Program-made: the position numbers and the translations under genes | Source: Arthrobacter sp. AQ5-06 | Lineage (GTDB): Bacteria; Actinomycetota; Actinomycetes; Actinomycetales; Micrococcaceae | Length of the DNA stretch: 64,000 nt | Direction: 5' to 3' | NCBI RefSeq assembly: GCF_003287955.1 | Contig: NZ_QMKP01000001.1 | Span: forward strand, 186,001-250,000 | Notes under the pieces: model-generated | The model's database searches: none | The model's input: only the letters and a program-made list of their open reading frames with translations | What the model was told of the DNA's origin: nothing | Shown here: piece by piece, positions 10,205 through 19,528 of the stretch | How positions within the stretch are numbered: the first letter of the stretch is position 1 | How the letters are laid out: the number at the start of each line of letters is the position of its first letter

Positions 10205-12813
10205 GCTCCGCACCGGGCCTCCGGCCAAGCCCGCAGCAGCGGCAGTACGAATCATCGTTCGCCGACGGCCAGCCCGTCTGGCACTTTGTGCTCGATGCCG
10301 GCGCCCTCACCGTCCTGCTGGGGTTGGGCCTGCTGGGCTTCAGCCTCAGCTTCGGCGGTGACCCCTACTACCTGATCTCGGGCTTCGGCGGCATCCTCCT
10401 GGGCCTCGGCATCGCCGCCGCCAACGCGCACCTGCGCCTGGGTTTGCTGATCACCTCAGCCCTCGCGCTGGGTGCGTACCTGGTGTTCGGCACCCTCCTC
10501 GCAGTCCCGGATGCAGCGATTGCCGGTTTTGTTCCCAGCATTGACTCCTTGCGGACCCTGCTTCTGGGTGTCGTGTTCGCCTGGAAGGACATGCTCACGG
10601 TGGGCGTTCCGGTAGGGTCTGCGGGTGGCGTCCTGATCGTCCCGTTCCTGAGTTCGCTGCTCACCGCACTGGTTGCCGGCGTCCTCACCTGGCGGCTGAA
10701 AAGCCCGTACTGGCCGCTGCTTCCCGTGCTGGTGCTTTTCGTCACGGGCATAGCCTTCAGCACTAACGCTGCTTTCCTCACGGTGGAGCGCGGCATCGGG
10801 CTTACCGTCATGGCGATCGCCTGGGCCACGTTCCGCCGCGATGCGCTGCGGCGCAGCGACACCCGCAAAGTGTCAGTCAACCGTCCGCAGACCGATGCCG
10901 CCACAGCCCAGCGGGCCAAGCTCCGCCGGCTGGGCACCGCCGCCGCCGTGATCGCCGCGAGCGTCGCCGTTACAGCGGTGGCGGCGCCCCTGGTCACCGC
11001 CAGCGGTGACCGCAAGGTCCTGCGCAACGTGGTGGTCCCGCCGTTTGATCCCAAGGCCTACGTCACTCCCCTGGCAAGCTTCCGGACGTTCGTCAAGGAC
11101 AAGAAGGACGACACCCTGTTTGTGGTCAAAGGACTGCCCCGGGACGGCCGTGTCCGGCTGGGGGCTTTGGATGCCTTCAACGGCACCAACTACAACATGG
11201 ACCCCAACGGCTCCGGCAGCTTCAGCAAGGTGGGCGACACGAAGTCCATCAACACGCTGGCCGATACCTCGGGCATCGTCCCCTCGAATGACTACTCCAT
11301 AGACATCACCATCGAGGACTACCAGGGCTACTTCGTCCCGGGAGGCCGGAAGACCACCGGCCTGAGCTTTGACCAGAGCGCCTCCGCCGCGGCGTCGGGC
11401 CTGTACTTCAACGCGGGCACCGACACAGCCGTGACCACGCAGGGCCTGTCCAAGGGCGATTCCTACAGCGTCCAGGTGTCAGATCCCGTGAAGCTCGAAC
11501 ACGGCCAACTGACCCAGTACGACTTCGCGAAGATTACGCTGCCGGACGCCGTCGAGGTGCCGCCGGTAGTGGGGTCGCAGGCCAACGACCTCTCAGCCGA
11601 TGCGCCCACCGCGATTGACCGGGTCCGCCAGATTGAGGCGCATTTCCAAAAGACGGGCGCCTTCAGCAACGGCCTGGTCGCTGACGGCCAGCTGCCCAGC
11701 GTATCCGGCCACAGTTCGTCGCGGATCAGGAACCTGCTGACCGCCAAGCAGATGCTCGGCGATGACGAGCAGTATGCCGTGTCCATGTCGCTGATGCTCC
11801 GCCACCTGGGCATCCCGTCACGCGTGGTCATGGGCTTTTTCCCCGATCCGACCAGCCCGGAGAACGGTGCCGGCGAGGTAAAGATCACGGGCAAGGACGT
11901 CCATGCTTGGGTTGAAGTGGCCTTCGACCGGGTGGGCTGGGTCAGCTTCGACCCTACGCCGCCCAAGGACAATGTCCCCATCCCGCCGGACCCGGAAAAC
12001 AAGTCCAAACCCAAGCCCCAGGTGCTGCAGCCGCCGCCCCCGCCGCAGGAACCGGCTGACCTGCCGCCGGATTCCTCGCCGGACGCCCTGGACGCCGACG
12101 ATAAGAAAGACAATCCGTGGCTTTTCTGGGGTGCCCTGCTCGGGGCCCTGGGCATTGCCCTGATCCCGCTGTCCATCCTGGCGCTGCCGCTGCTGCTGAT
12201 CGCGCTCCTTAAGTCACGACGCCGGAAGGCCCGCCTCACGGAGGGGCACCCGGCCCAGCGTGTGGGAGGCGGTTGGAACGAGGTGGTGAGTCTCGCCACG
12301 GACATGGGCGCCGGCATCGACACCCGTGCAACCCGGCGCGAAAGCGCAGTGGTGCTCGCAGACTCGTTCCCGGCCACCGGGCAGACCACCACCATGCTGG
12401 CGCACCGAGCGGACGCCTCCATCTTCGGCGCCGGCCAACCGAGCGAGAAGGAGGTCCGGGAATACTGGACCATCGTTGACGGCTCGCTGAAGGAGATGAC
12501 CGGGACGGTGGGGTTCTGGCGCCGCCAGCAGGCCCGCTTCTCGCCCCGGTCGCTGCTGGCTGACGGCCGCAACGCCCTTAAGCTGCGTGGCACCGGGCTC
12601 GGGCTGGGTCCGCTGGTGCGTCCGTCCGGCCAGGGTTCCACCGGACGGCGGTCCGCCGCCGGTAGGGTGGAGACCGGCCCGGGCGCTGCCGGAACCCCGA
12701 CTCCGGCAGTTCAGGAAAGCGGAACCGGGACGACGGCGGCGGCTTCCGAGCCTGATGAGTCCACCGTTCTGCGGAACCCTGGCAGGAAGAACCCCCTGAA
12801 TCATGATGAATGA
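10201..12813 (+). CDS. Polytopic transglutaminase-fold protein, catalytic Cys missing
   Basis: An 870-residue membrane protein. The first 280 residues hold about six to seven membrane segments. A large extracytoplasmic part follows with a transglutaminase-like core (residues about 510-590), then a Pro-rich stretch, a further membrane segment (about 639-670) and a cytoplasmic tail of about 200 residues. The core keeps the His (KDVHAWVE, H568) and Asp (FDPT, D584) of the catalytic triad. The position of the nucleophilic Cys in the usual G-x-C-E-x-[YF]-A motif reads GDDEQYA (520-526), so Cys is replaced by Asp522. It is therefore probably not a Cys transglutaminase or protease and may be a binding scaffold. 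The gene overlaps both neighbours (4 and 11 bases). Confidence 0.9.
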   Translation: MSSAPGLRPSPQQRQYESSFADGQPVWHFVLDAGALTVLLGLGLLGFSLSFGGDPYYLISGFGGILLGLGIAAANAHLRLGLLITSALALGAYLVFGTLLAVPDAAIAGFVPSIDSLRTLLLGVVFAWKDMLTVGVPVGSAGGVLIVPFLSSLLTALVAGVLTWRLKSPYWPLLPVLVLFVTGIAFSTNAAFLTVERGIGLTVMAIAWATFRRDALRRSDTRKVSVNRPQTDAATAQRAKLRRLGTAAAVIAASVAVTAVAAPLVTASGDRKVLRNVVVPPFDPKAYVTPLASFRTFVKDKKDDTLFVVKGLPRDGRVRLGALDAFNGTNYNMDPNGSGSFSKVGDTKSINTLADTSGIVPSNDYSIDITIEDYQGYFVPGGRKTTGLSFDQSASAAASGLYFNAGTDTAVTTQGLSKGDSYSVQVSDPVKLEHGQLTQYDFAKITLPDAVEVPPVVGSQANDLSADAPTAIDRVRQIEAHFQKTGAFSNGLVADGQLPSVSGHSSSRIRNLLTAKQMLGDDEQYAVSMSLMLRHLGIPSRVVMGFFPDPTSPENGAGEVKITGKDVHAWVEVAFDRVGWVSFDPTPPKDNVPIPPDPENKSKPKPQVLQPPPPPQEPADLPPDSSPDALDADDKKDNPWLFWGALLGALGIALIPLSILALPLLLIALLKSRRRKARLTEGHPAQRVGGGWNEVVSLATDMGAGIDTRATRRESAVVLADSFPATGQTTTMLAHRADASIFGAGQPSEKEVREYWTIVDGSLKEMTGTVGFWRRQQARFSPRSLLADGRNALKLRGTGLGLGPLVRPSGQGSTGRRSAAGRVETGPGAAGTPTPAVQESGTGTTAAASEPDESTVLRNPGRKNPLNHDE

Positions 12814-14317
12814 GGCCGAGCGCTGCCAGCGCTGCCAGCAACTGATCCGGGGCGGCGCCACGTTCTGCACGGCATGCGGTGCCCCGCTGCCCAACAGGGC
12901 AGCACGCAGCGGACGCAACGCGGACCATGCGCAACGGGCCGTGATGGACCGTGCGGCGGCGCACGCCAGCCAGAATCCCGGTACTATCCCGGTAGTACAA
13001 ACGGCTCCAGGGGGAGGAACGGGAATGGCAGCCAATCTTGAGCTTGTTCCGGCCACGGCGGGGAAACGGCTCGGCGCAGCAGTGCTCGACTGGCTGGCCC
13101 CCGTCGCGGTCCTGGTGGTGACTTTCGCCATCGGATTCGCAGGAATCACCCGCACACAAAGCGGCGGCTTCATCATCTATGACACCGGTTCGCTGGTCCT
13201 GTTCGGCGGCATTGGCCTGGGGCTGACGCTGGTCTATCTGGTGGTCCTGATGGGCATGGAAGGCCGCTCCGGGAAGACGCTCGGCAACCATGTCATGGGC
13301 ATCCGAAGCGCTGACAAGGATGGCTACGCCCCCGGCGCGGGAGGAGTGTTCCTGCGTGGCCTCATCACCGGCGCGGGCATCATCCTGACGCTTCTGGCCG
13401 CCGTGGCCATCGTCATCTTCAAATGGTTCGATGTGGCCGTCTTCATCCTTGGCCCGCTGCTTTTGATCGGCGCGGTGTGGGCCGTGCTGGTGGTGGTATC
13501 CAATACCTGGGACCGCAATGGCAGGCTCCGCGGCTGGCATGACTCAGCGGCCAAAACACTGGTGTTCGACGTCAAGGACGGCCGCAATCCCATCACGTCC
13601 GGCGGCATCCAGGGCCCGTACAGTTTCGCGCCCCTGGACCTCCCGCCTGTCCAGCAGGTCGCCTCACCCGTGGCCGGGGCCGCGAAGGCGCCGCAGGTCG
13701 TCAACGCCCAGGCGCCGGTGACTCAGCCACCGGTGCAGCCGTGGCAGCCGGCGGTCCAACAGCTGCCGGCCCAACAGCCGGCAGTCCATCAGCTGCCGGT
13801 CCAGCAGCCCGCGCAGGTGCAGCCGTCCGCTCCGCAGCCGTACGCGACGCCGTCGTCCGCTCCTTTTCAGGCGCTGCAGGCGCAGACCGCAGCCCCGGCG
13901 GTTCCCGCGCCGGCCACCCAGTCCCATCCCGACGACGACCTCGACCGTACGCAGATGCGCGGCGGCGCAGCGTATGCGGCGCCCGTCGCCGTGTTGCGGA
14001 TAAAGCTCGACGACGGCCGGGACTTCCAGCTCGACCGCAACGTCCTGGTGGGCCGGAACCCCCTGGGCCAGGCGGGGGAGCAGCAGGCCCAGCTGCTGGC
14101 GGTCAATGATCCCGGCCGCTCGATCTCCAAGACGCACCTCCACCTGCTGACCGACGGTGCCGGCATTTGGGTGACGGACCGGAATTCCACCAACGGCAGC
14201 GCCGTCACCACGCCGGACGGCCGGCGCACGCCACTACAGCCGGCCGTGCCAGCATTTGTCAGCCCGGGATCCACTGTCCACTTTGGTGACCGTTCCTTCC
14301 ACCTAGGACAGGCATGA
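12803..14317 (+). CDS. Zinc-ribbon, RDD membrane and FHA domain protein
   Basis: 504 residues in three parts. The N-terminus has a CxxC...CxxC zinc ribbon (C8, C11, C22, C25). Residues about 80-250 are an RDD-type membrane domain (GKRLGAAVLDW, GKTLGNHVMGIR) with several hydrophobic segments. After a long Pro/Gln-rich linker (repeated QQLPAQQPAVHQLPVQQP-like units), residues about 405-500 form an FHA phosphothreonine-binding domain (VGRNPLG, SISKTHLHL, NSTNGS). FHA domains read phosphorylated Thr, and the kinase and phosphatase encoded three and one genes downstream are the obvious partners. The start is ATG 12803, 11 bases inside the previous gene; a second ATG at 12806 is equally possible. 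It probably recruits a phosphorylated component to the membrane. Confidence 0.9.
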   Translation: MMNEAERCQRCQQLIRGGATFCTACGAPLPNRAARSGRNADHAQRAVMDRAAAHASQNPGTIPVVQTAPGGGTGMAANLELVPATAGKRLGAAVLDWLAPVAVLVVTFAIGFAGITRTQSGGFIIYDTGSLVLFGGIGLGLTLVYLVVLMGMEGRSGKTLGNHVMGIRSADKDGYAPGAGGVFLRGLITGAGIILTLLAAVAIVIFKWFDVAVFILGPLLLIGAVWAVLVVVSNTWDRNGRLRGWHDSAAKTLVFDVKDGRNPITSGGIQGPYSFAPLDLPPVQQVASPVAGAAKAPQVVNAQAPVTQPPVQPWQPAVQQLPAQQPAVHQLPVQQPAQVQPSAPQPYATPSSAPFQALQAQTAAPAVPAPATQSHPDDDLDRTQMRGGAAYAAPVAVLRIKLDDGRDFQLDRNVLVGRNPLGQAGEQQAQLLAVNDPGRSISKTHLHLLTDGAGIWVTDRNSTNGSAVTTPDGRRTPLQPAVPAFVSPGSTVHFGDRSFHLGQA

Positions 14318-15216
14318 ACTCCCAGCCCGCCAGTGACTCAGCCGACGCAGACCACGGAACCGGCCTCAGCCTGAGCTACGGCTACGGCACGGACCGTGGG
14401 CTGCGCCGGGAATTGAACGAGGATTCCTTTATCGCCTCCGACCCCGTCTTCGCCGTGGCAGACGGGATGGGCGGACATGAAGCCGGCGAGATTGCCAGCG
14501 GGATGTGTGTCCGCGCCCTCGCTGCCATGCCACAGCTCGCTACCGGGGAGCGAAGCGTCACGGCGGCGGTACTCCAGCAATACCTGCTCCGCGCCGACAG
14601 TTCCATCCGGGAGGTGACCGGTGCCCGCGCCGGGACCACGCTCACAGGTGCCGTTGTGGTGGAACAGATGGGCATGCCGTACTGGCTGGTCATGAACATC
14701 GGGGATTCACGCACGTACCGGCTGAGCCAAGGGCACTTCGAGCAGGTCAGCGTGGACCACTCGGAGGTCCAGGAACTCGTGGATGCCGGTGAAATCACGC
14801 CTGAGCAGGCCACCGTTCATCCCCGCCGCCACGTGGTCACGAGGGCGCTGGGCACCGGGGACGAGACCGAAGCCGATTACTGGCTCCTGCCCGTTGAAGA
14901 AGGCGACCGGATCATGGTCTGCTCGGACGGGCTCAATGCCGAGCTGACGGACGAGCACATGTTCCGGATCCTGAGCACCGTGGGCCACCCGCAGGACGCG
15001 GTGGATGCCCTGATCCAGGCCGCGCTCCGCAACGGCGGAAGGGACAACGTCACCGTCATTGTGGTGGACGCCAGGAACGTGATGAACGACGGCGGCATCG
15101 CCACCACTGCGCCCCGCCCCGTCGCTGACGCGGCTGAGGAGGTCACACTGCCCCGGGCACGGATTGTTGACGCCAGCCGGCCGGCCGGCCAGGACGAGGA
15201 AAGAGGGGAACGCTGA
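14314..15216 (+). CDS. PP2C-family Ser/Thr protein phosphatase
   Basis: A 300-residue cytoplasmic PP2C (PPM) phosphatase. The metal-binding and catalytic motifs are present in order: RRELNEDSF near residue 30, VADGMGGHEAGE near 48, NIGDSRTYRL near 129, VCSDGLNAEL near 205 and GGRDNVTVIVVD near 240. Length matches bacterial PstP/PrpC-type enzymes. It would reverse the action of the kinase encoded two genes downstream, most likely on FHA-bound components of this locus. The start ATG 14314 overlaps the upstream TGA (ATGA). The last 50 residues are a charged extension without a recognisable domain or a membrane anchor, unlike mycobacterial PstP. Confidence 0.95.
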   Translation: MNSQPASDSADADHGTGLSLSYGYGTDRGLRRELNEDSFIASDPVFAVADGMGGHEAGEIASGMCVRALAAMPQLATGERSVTAAVLQQYLLRADSSIREVTGARAGTTLTGAVVVEQMGMPYWLVMNIGDSRTYRLSQGHFEQVSVDHSEVQELVDAGEITPEQATVHPRRHVVTRALGTGDETEADYWLLPVEEGDRIMVCSDGLNAELTDEHMFRILSTVGHPQDAVDALIQAALRNGGRDNVTVIVVDARNVMNDGGIATTAPRPVADAAEEVTLPRARIVDASRPAGQDEERGER

Positions 15217-15217
15217 C

Positions 15218-16912
15218 ATGGCCACCGCAACGTATGCCGCGGGCACCTGGCTCGGCGTTGTCCGGGCCAACACTGTGGTCCTCCTGGGGCCCGGGACCCC
15301 GCCCGCCCTGGTCCAGTCCCTGTGGGAACTGCTGGAGGACGCCCCGGAAGTCCACGAGCTGCTCCACGCCGTCACCAGCAGCTTCGGCGTTTCCCTCGCG
15401 CAGATACCCTCGTTCGGGATAGTGGATTCCGGCGACGCGCTCAGGATCTTCCTTCGCGGCGACCTGGACCTGACCGTGCAGCTGCCCGGCGGCCCCGTGG
15501 AGCTGAACGGGCGGGACGTCACCACCTGGACGGAGCGCCGCCTGGACACACCCGAGTGGTACCGCCTCACGGTCGCCCTAGACAGCCAGCCAGGGACCGT
15601 TTTGCCGCTCAGCGAAGGCGTGGTCCTGCTGGAGTCGCTGACAGTGTCGCTCACCGGAAATCCGGCGGACGAGGCAGCGACTCCTTCTGCCACGCCCGCT
15701 GTCCAGGCACCCGCCCCTGTTGACGCCGTCGTCCTGACGGCGGACGCTGAACCGGTCCCTGAAACTGAAGCGGAGCCTGAATCCGAACCGGCGCCGGAAA
15801 CTGAACCTGACCGGGAGGTCTCGGCCGAAACGGTGATGGGGCTCATGGACGATGACTCCAACTTTGCGGCTGATGCGCCGGAGCCCCGTACGGACCTGGA
15901 GCCCGATCCGGCCCCGGAGCCCACCGGCCATGCTGATCAGGTCCCAGCCCACGAAATGACCGGCAGCTACGACCACCTCTGGGAAAGGACCGTTGTCCGC
16001 CGCATCGAGGACGCAGCAGTCCGCGACGAACCCGAAGAAGATCACATCGCTGCGGCTCCTGTCGACGCGGCTCCGGCACCGGCCGATGCGGCAGACGCGA
16101 ACCCTTTAGGGCAGCCGGACGCAGCGGCCGGCCAGGCTCCTGCCTCGCCTGCCCACGAACTGGCAGCGTCACCACCCACACCGCCTGCAGCCGCAGCGGC
16201 CGCCCGGATGATCGGCGGACTCATCGACTCGGTCCCGTGGCGGACAGGCGGGAGCGCACCCGCTGCCCAGGCAGCGCCATCGTCCAATCTGCTCCCGTCG
16301 TTGAACCAGCCCCCGGCGGACGTGCAGGCAGACGTGCCGGCAGCGGACCCGGACGCCTTCGACGGTGACCACGACGGCCACACGATCATGAAGAGCGACC
16401 TCGCCGGAATGGCCGCGCATCCCGCCCCGGTTCCGGAGCCGGACTCCGCCGCAGGCCACCTGGTGCTGGCCCGGGTCTGCGACCGGGGACACGCCAATCC
16501 ACCCACCCATGCGCAATGCGCTGCCTGCGGCTCGCCGCTGCCCGCCGACGCCGTCCAGGTGGCCCGGCCACGACTGGGCCGGATGCGGGTCTCGACGGGA
16601 GCGCTGGTTGACCTGGACCAGTCGCTGGTCATTGGGCGGCAGCCGTCCGTTTCCCGGGTCCAGGGTGGTGTTATGCCGCGGCTGGTCCAAGTGGCCAGCC
16701 CCAGCGGCGATATCTCGCGCTCGCACGTTGAAGTGCGGCTTGAGGGCTGGCATGTGATGCTCTGCGATCTCAAGGCCACCAACGGGACCGTCCTGGTCCG
16801 CGAGGGCCAGCCGCCCCGCCGCCTGGCCCAGAACGAGATGGCCATCCTGCTTGACGGCGACATCGCCGAATTGGGTGACGACATCTCATTGCGTTTTGAG
16901 GAGATTCTTTGA
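15218..16912 (+). CDS. Acidic FHA domain protein with zinc-ribbon motif
   Basis: 564 residues. I choose ATG 15218, one base after the phosphatase stop, with GAAAGAGGGGA just upstream; a frame-compatible upstream start lies inside the phosphatase gene. Residues 1-150 are a folded region of no family I recognise. Residues about 160-410 are a low-complexity, acidic Pro/Ala/Glu-rich linker. Residues about 418-440 hold a CDRGH...CAACG zinc-ribbon-like motif. Residues about 465-560 form an FHA domain (VIGRQPSVSR, DISRSHVEV, ATNGT). It is the second FHA protein of the locus and sits directly before the kinase with a 4-base TTGA overlap. It is probably a phospho-dependent adaptor, comparable in layout to FHA proteins encoded with mycobacterial kinases. 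Confidence 0.85.
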   Translation: MATATYAAGTWLGVVRANTVVLLGPGTPPALVQSLWELLEDAPEVHELLHAVTSSFGVSLAQIPSFGIVDSGDALRIFLRGDLDLTVQLPGGPVELNGRDVTTWTERRLDTPEWYRLTVALDSQPGTVLPLSEGVVLLESLTVSLTGNPADEAATPSATPAVQAPAPVDAVVLTADAEPVPETEAEPESEPAPETEPDREVSAETVMGLMDDDSNFAADAPEPRTDLEPDPAPEPTGHADQVPAHEMTGSYDHLWERTVVRRIEDAAVRDEPEEDHIAAAPVDAAPAPADAADANPLGQPDAAAGQAPASPAHELAASPPTPPAAAAAARMIGGLIDSVPWRTGGSAPAAQAAPSSNLLPSLNQPPADVQADVPAADPDAFDGDHDGHTIMKSDLAGMAAHPAPVPEPDSAAGHLVLARVCDRGHANPPTHAQCAACGSPLPADAVQVARPRLGRMRVSTGALVDLDQSLVIGRQPSVSRVQGGVMPRLVQVASPSGDISRSHVEVRLEGWHVMLCDLKATNGTVLVREGQPPRRLAQNEMAILLDGDIAELGDDISLRFEEIL

Positions 16913-18762
16913 GTTCCAAACGGCCGGTTGCGCCGCCGCCCCACATTCCGGGGTTTACGTACATCAGCCTGCTCGGCTCCGGCGGTTTTTCAGACGTCTA
17001 CCTCTACGAACAGGATCGGCCGCGTCGGAAAGTGGCGGTCAAGGTCCTCTTGTCGGACCTGAAGACCGAGGGCGCCCGGCGCAGGTTCGAGTCCGAGGCG
17101 AACCTGATGGCCCAGCTCTCCTCGCACCCGTACATTGTGACCATCTTCGAGGCCGAGGTGACCGAGGCCGGTCACTCCTACCTGGCCATGGAGTACTGCT
17201 CCAGGCCCAGCCTGGACGTCCGGTACCGCCGTCAGCGCTTCAGCGTCGATGAGGTACTGGCCGTCGGCATCCAGGTGGCCTCCGCCGTCGAAACCGCCCA
17301 CCGGGCGGGCATCGCCCACCGGGACATCAAGCCCGCAAACATCCTGGTGACGGACTACAACCGGCCGGCCCTGACGGACTTCGGGATCTCCGGCACCCTG
17401 GGCGGTGACGCCGACGACGACGCCGGGATGTCCATTCCGTGGTCGCCGCCGGAACAGTTCGGGGACGGCCCTGTGGACGGCGTGATGGTGGACGTGTGGG
17501 CGCTGGGGGCCACGCTGTACACACTGCTGGCCGGCAGGTCGCCGTTTGTGGTGCCCGGTACCGATAATTCCCAGCGCGAACTGATCTCGCGGATCACCAG
17601 CGCGGCACTGCCGCGCCTGGGCCGGGCCGACGTTCCGGAGTCACTGGAGCGGGCACTGTCCACTGCAATGGCCAAATCCGCGGCGTCCCGGTACTCCTCA
17701 GCCCACGCGTTTGCCCTCGCCCTGCAGCGGATCCAGGCCGAACTGAACCTTTCGGTCACGCCCTTCGAGGTACTCGAAGAGCAGCAACTGGAGGAGAACC
17801 ACCCGGATGACGGCTTCGAGGAAACCCGCGTCCGCAGTATCGCGGCCATCGATCCGGAGCGGACCGGCAGCGCCCCTACCTTCCCGGCACGCACCCGACC
17901 GCAACGCCCCGGAACCGGTGCGCCGCCGTCGGGCTTTCCAGCTGGCGGATTCCCCCCGGCCGCTGCGGCCCCGGCGGGACCCCGGCCGCAGGTTCCGGGC
18001 AACCTCTTTGCCAGCCAGCAGGACGGCCAGCGGGACGGCGGCAACCAGGCTGGCGGCAGCCCCGCAGGCGAGTGGGCCCATGCCACGATGCTTCGCGGCA
18101 GCGCACCCGCCGCCGAGTACGGCTCGGCGCCGGACGCAACTGTCCAGCGCCCCGGGCTCCTTCCTGCGCAGGCCGGCCAACAAACCGGCCAACAGACCGG
18201 CCAACAGACCGGACAGCAGGCAGGCCAGCCCGGCGCGCCCGGCCACCGGGCGGCGGGGGCCGATCCGGAGATCGACGCGACGATCAGCCGTCCGGTCCCG
18301 GTAACGGAAGACGCCCCAGAGGCGTCGCCCGAACACGGCAAGCGCAACCTGTGGCTCGCCGCCGCGGGCGGAACGCTGCTGGTCCTCGCCATCATTGTCG
18401 GAATCGTGCTGGCGTCCTCCGCTCCGGCACCGAAGGTCGAAGAGACTGGCCACGTCAGTAAACCCCCGGCGGATGCCCTCGATAACGGGACAGTTCCGGA
18501 CGTCGCGGACCTGGCGGGGACTGTGGACGCCACCGGTAAGGCAACCTTCACGTGGACCAATCCGCAGCCGAAGTCGGGTGACGCCTATAAGTGGCGGGTC
18601 TACGCGTTGGGCGGCAACGGCGAGTACCAGTCCACTGCCGAGCCAACCGCCCAGGTTGCGTTGAATCCGACGGAACCCACCTGTGTCCAGGTGATGATCG
18701 TCAGGAGCGACGGCGCGTTCTCACCGTTGGAAGAAGACTCGATCGCCTGCATCCGCAAGTGA
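16909..18762 (+). CDS. Transmembrane Ser/Thr protein kinase with Fn3-like ectodomain
   Basis: 617 residues. The start is TTG 16909, overlapping the upstream stop, with GAGGAG about 6 bases before it. The Hanks-type kinase domain fills residues about 12-275: glycine loop GSGGFSDVY, K45 (VAVK), HRDIKPAN with D139 and N144, and D157 of DFG. A Pro/Gly/Gln-rich linker includes GQQT repeats (about 423-440). One membrane segment lies near 480-503. The roughly 110-residue outer part resembles an Fn3 module (ATFTWTNPQPKSGDAYKWR) with two Cys near the end, rather than the PASTA repeats of PknB. It should phosphorylate Thr residues read by the FHA proteins of this operon in response to an envelope signal. 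The ligand is unknown. Confidence 0.93.
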   Translation: MSSKRPVAPPPHIPGFTYISLLGSGGFSDVYLYEQDRPRRKVAVKVLLSDLKTEGARRRFESEANLMAQLSSHPYIVTIFEAEVTEAGHSYLAMEYCSRPSLDVRYRRQRFSVDEVLAVGIQVASAVETAHRAGIAHRDIKPANILVTDYNRPALTDFGISGTLGGDADDDAGMSIPWSPPEQFGDGPVDGVMVDVWALGATLYTLLAGRSPFVVPGTDNSQRELISRITSAALPRLGRADVPESLERALSTAMAKSAASRYSSAHAFALALQRIQAELNLSVTPFEVLEEQQLEENHPDDGFEETRVRSIAAIDPERTGSAPTFPARTRPQRPGTGAPPSGFPAGGFPPAAAAPAGPRPQVPGNLFASQQDGQRDGGNQAGGSPAGEWAHATMLRGSAPAAEYGSAPDATVQRPGLLPAQAGQQTGQQTGQQTGQQAGQPGAPGHRAAGADPEIDATISRPVPVTEDAPEASPEHGKRNLWLAAAGGTLLVLAIIVGIVLASSAPAPKVEETGHVSKPPADALDNGTVPDVADLAGTVDATGKATFTWTNPQPKSGDAYKWRVYALGGNGEYQSTAEPTAQVALNPTEPTCVQVMIVRSDGAFSPLEEDSIACIRK

Positions 18763-18823
18763 CGGCAGAGCAGACAAGAATCGTTAGTGAACGCGGGCAC
18801 CGCCCGACTAGGAGGCACGGAAA

Positions 18824-19528
18824 ATGGGGGATCTAGCAATAGATTTCTGTGGTGAATGGTACGAACCGTCCGATGAGGAAATCTTCAACATCGGACGCGA
18901 AGGCGACCTTGAAGTGGACGACAACCCTTACCTTCACCGCCAGTTCCTGCAGGTGGCCCGCTACGACGGGATCTGGTGGCTGAGCAACGTGGGCGGGATG
19001 CTGTCCGCCACGGTCGCCGACGGTTCCGGCGGGATGCAGGCCTGGCTGTCGCCGGGTGCGCGCATCCCGCTGGTGTTCAGCCACACGAACGTCATTTTCA
19101 CCGCCGGGCCCACCACGTATGAGTTCGCCGTCCACCTCAAGACGCCGTCCTTCCGGCAGGGTTCACGCGAGGATGACAGCAACGGCGATACCACCATCGG
19201 CCCCGTGGTCTTCACCGACTCCCAGAGGGCCCTCATCGTGGCTCTGGCCGAACCCATGCTGCGGCGGGAAGGGACCGGGTTCAGCGCCATCCCGTCCTCG
19301 GCTGCAGCGGCCAAGACCCTGGGCTGGGCACTGACCCGGTTCAACCGGAAGCTCGATAACGTCTGCGACAAACTTGACCGCGTGGGCGTGGTGGGCCTGC
19401 GTGGCGGCGGTGGGAAACTGGCCACCAACCGGCGCGCGAGGCTCGTCGAACATTCCGTCACGTCCCACCTGGTCACCCCCGATGATTTGTACTTACTGGA
19501 AAAGATGAGGGGCGTGGACGAAGGATGA
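18824..19528 (+). CDS. Small FHA-like protein encoded between kinase and EccC-like motor
   Basis: 234 residues, soluble, and not a family I can name with certainty. Near the N-terminus the pattern FNIGREGDLEVDDN, LHRQFLQV and WWLSNVGG resembles the beta-strand order and GR...HR positions of an FHA domain, but the match is divergent. The C-terminal part (about 135-234) is charged and could be a winged-helix-like fold (LTRFNRKLDNVCDKLDRV). The start is ATG 18824 with AGGAGG about 8 bases upstream. The stop overlaps the ATG of the motor gene, so the two are likely made together. Its position suggests a phospho-adaptor or docking factor for the motor. A plain hypothetical label would also be defensible. 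Confidence 0.75.
   Translation: MGDLAIDFCGEWYEPSDEEIFNIGREGDLEVDDNPYLHRQFLQVARYDGIWWLSNVGGMLSATVADGSGGMQAWLSPGARIPLVFSHTNVIFTAGPTTYEFAVHLKTPSFRQGSREDDSNGDTTIGPVVFTDSQRALIVALAEPMLRREGTGFSAIPSSAAAAKTLGWALTRFNRKLDNVCDKLDRVGVVGLRGGGGKLATNRRARLVEHSVTSHLVTPDDLYLLEKMRGVDEG

Noticed and set aside
18174..18225. Short repeats in the kinase gene as a possible CRISPR or minisatellite
   Set aside because: The units are 12-base in-frame repeats encoding GQQT in the linker. There are no spacers, so this is protein low complexity.
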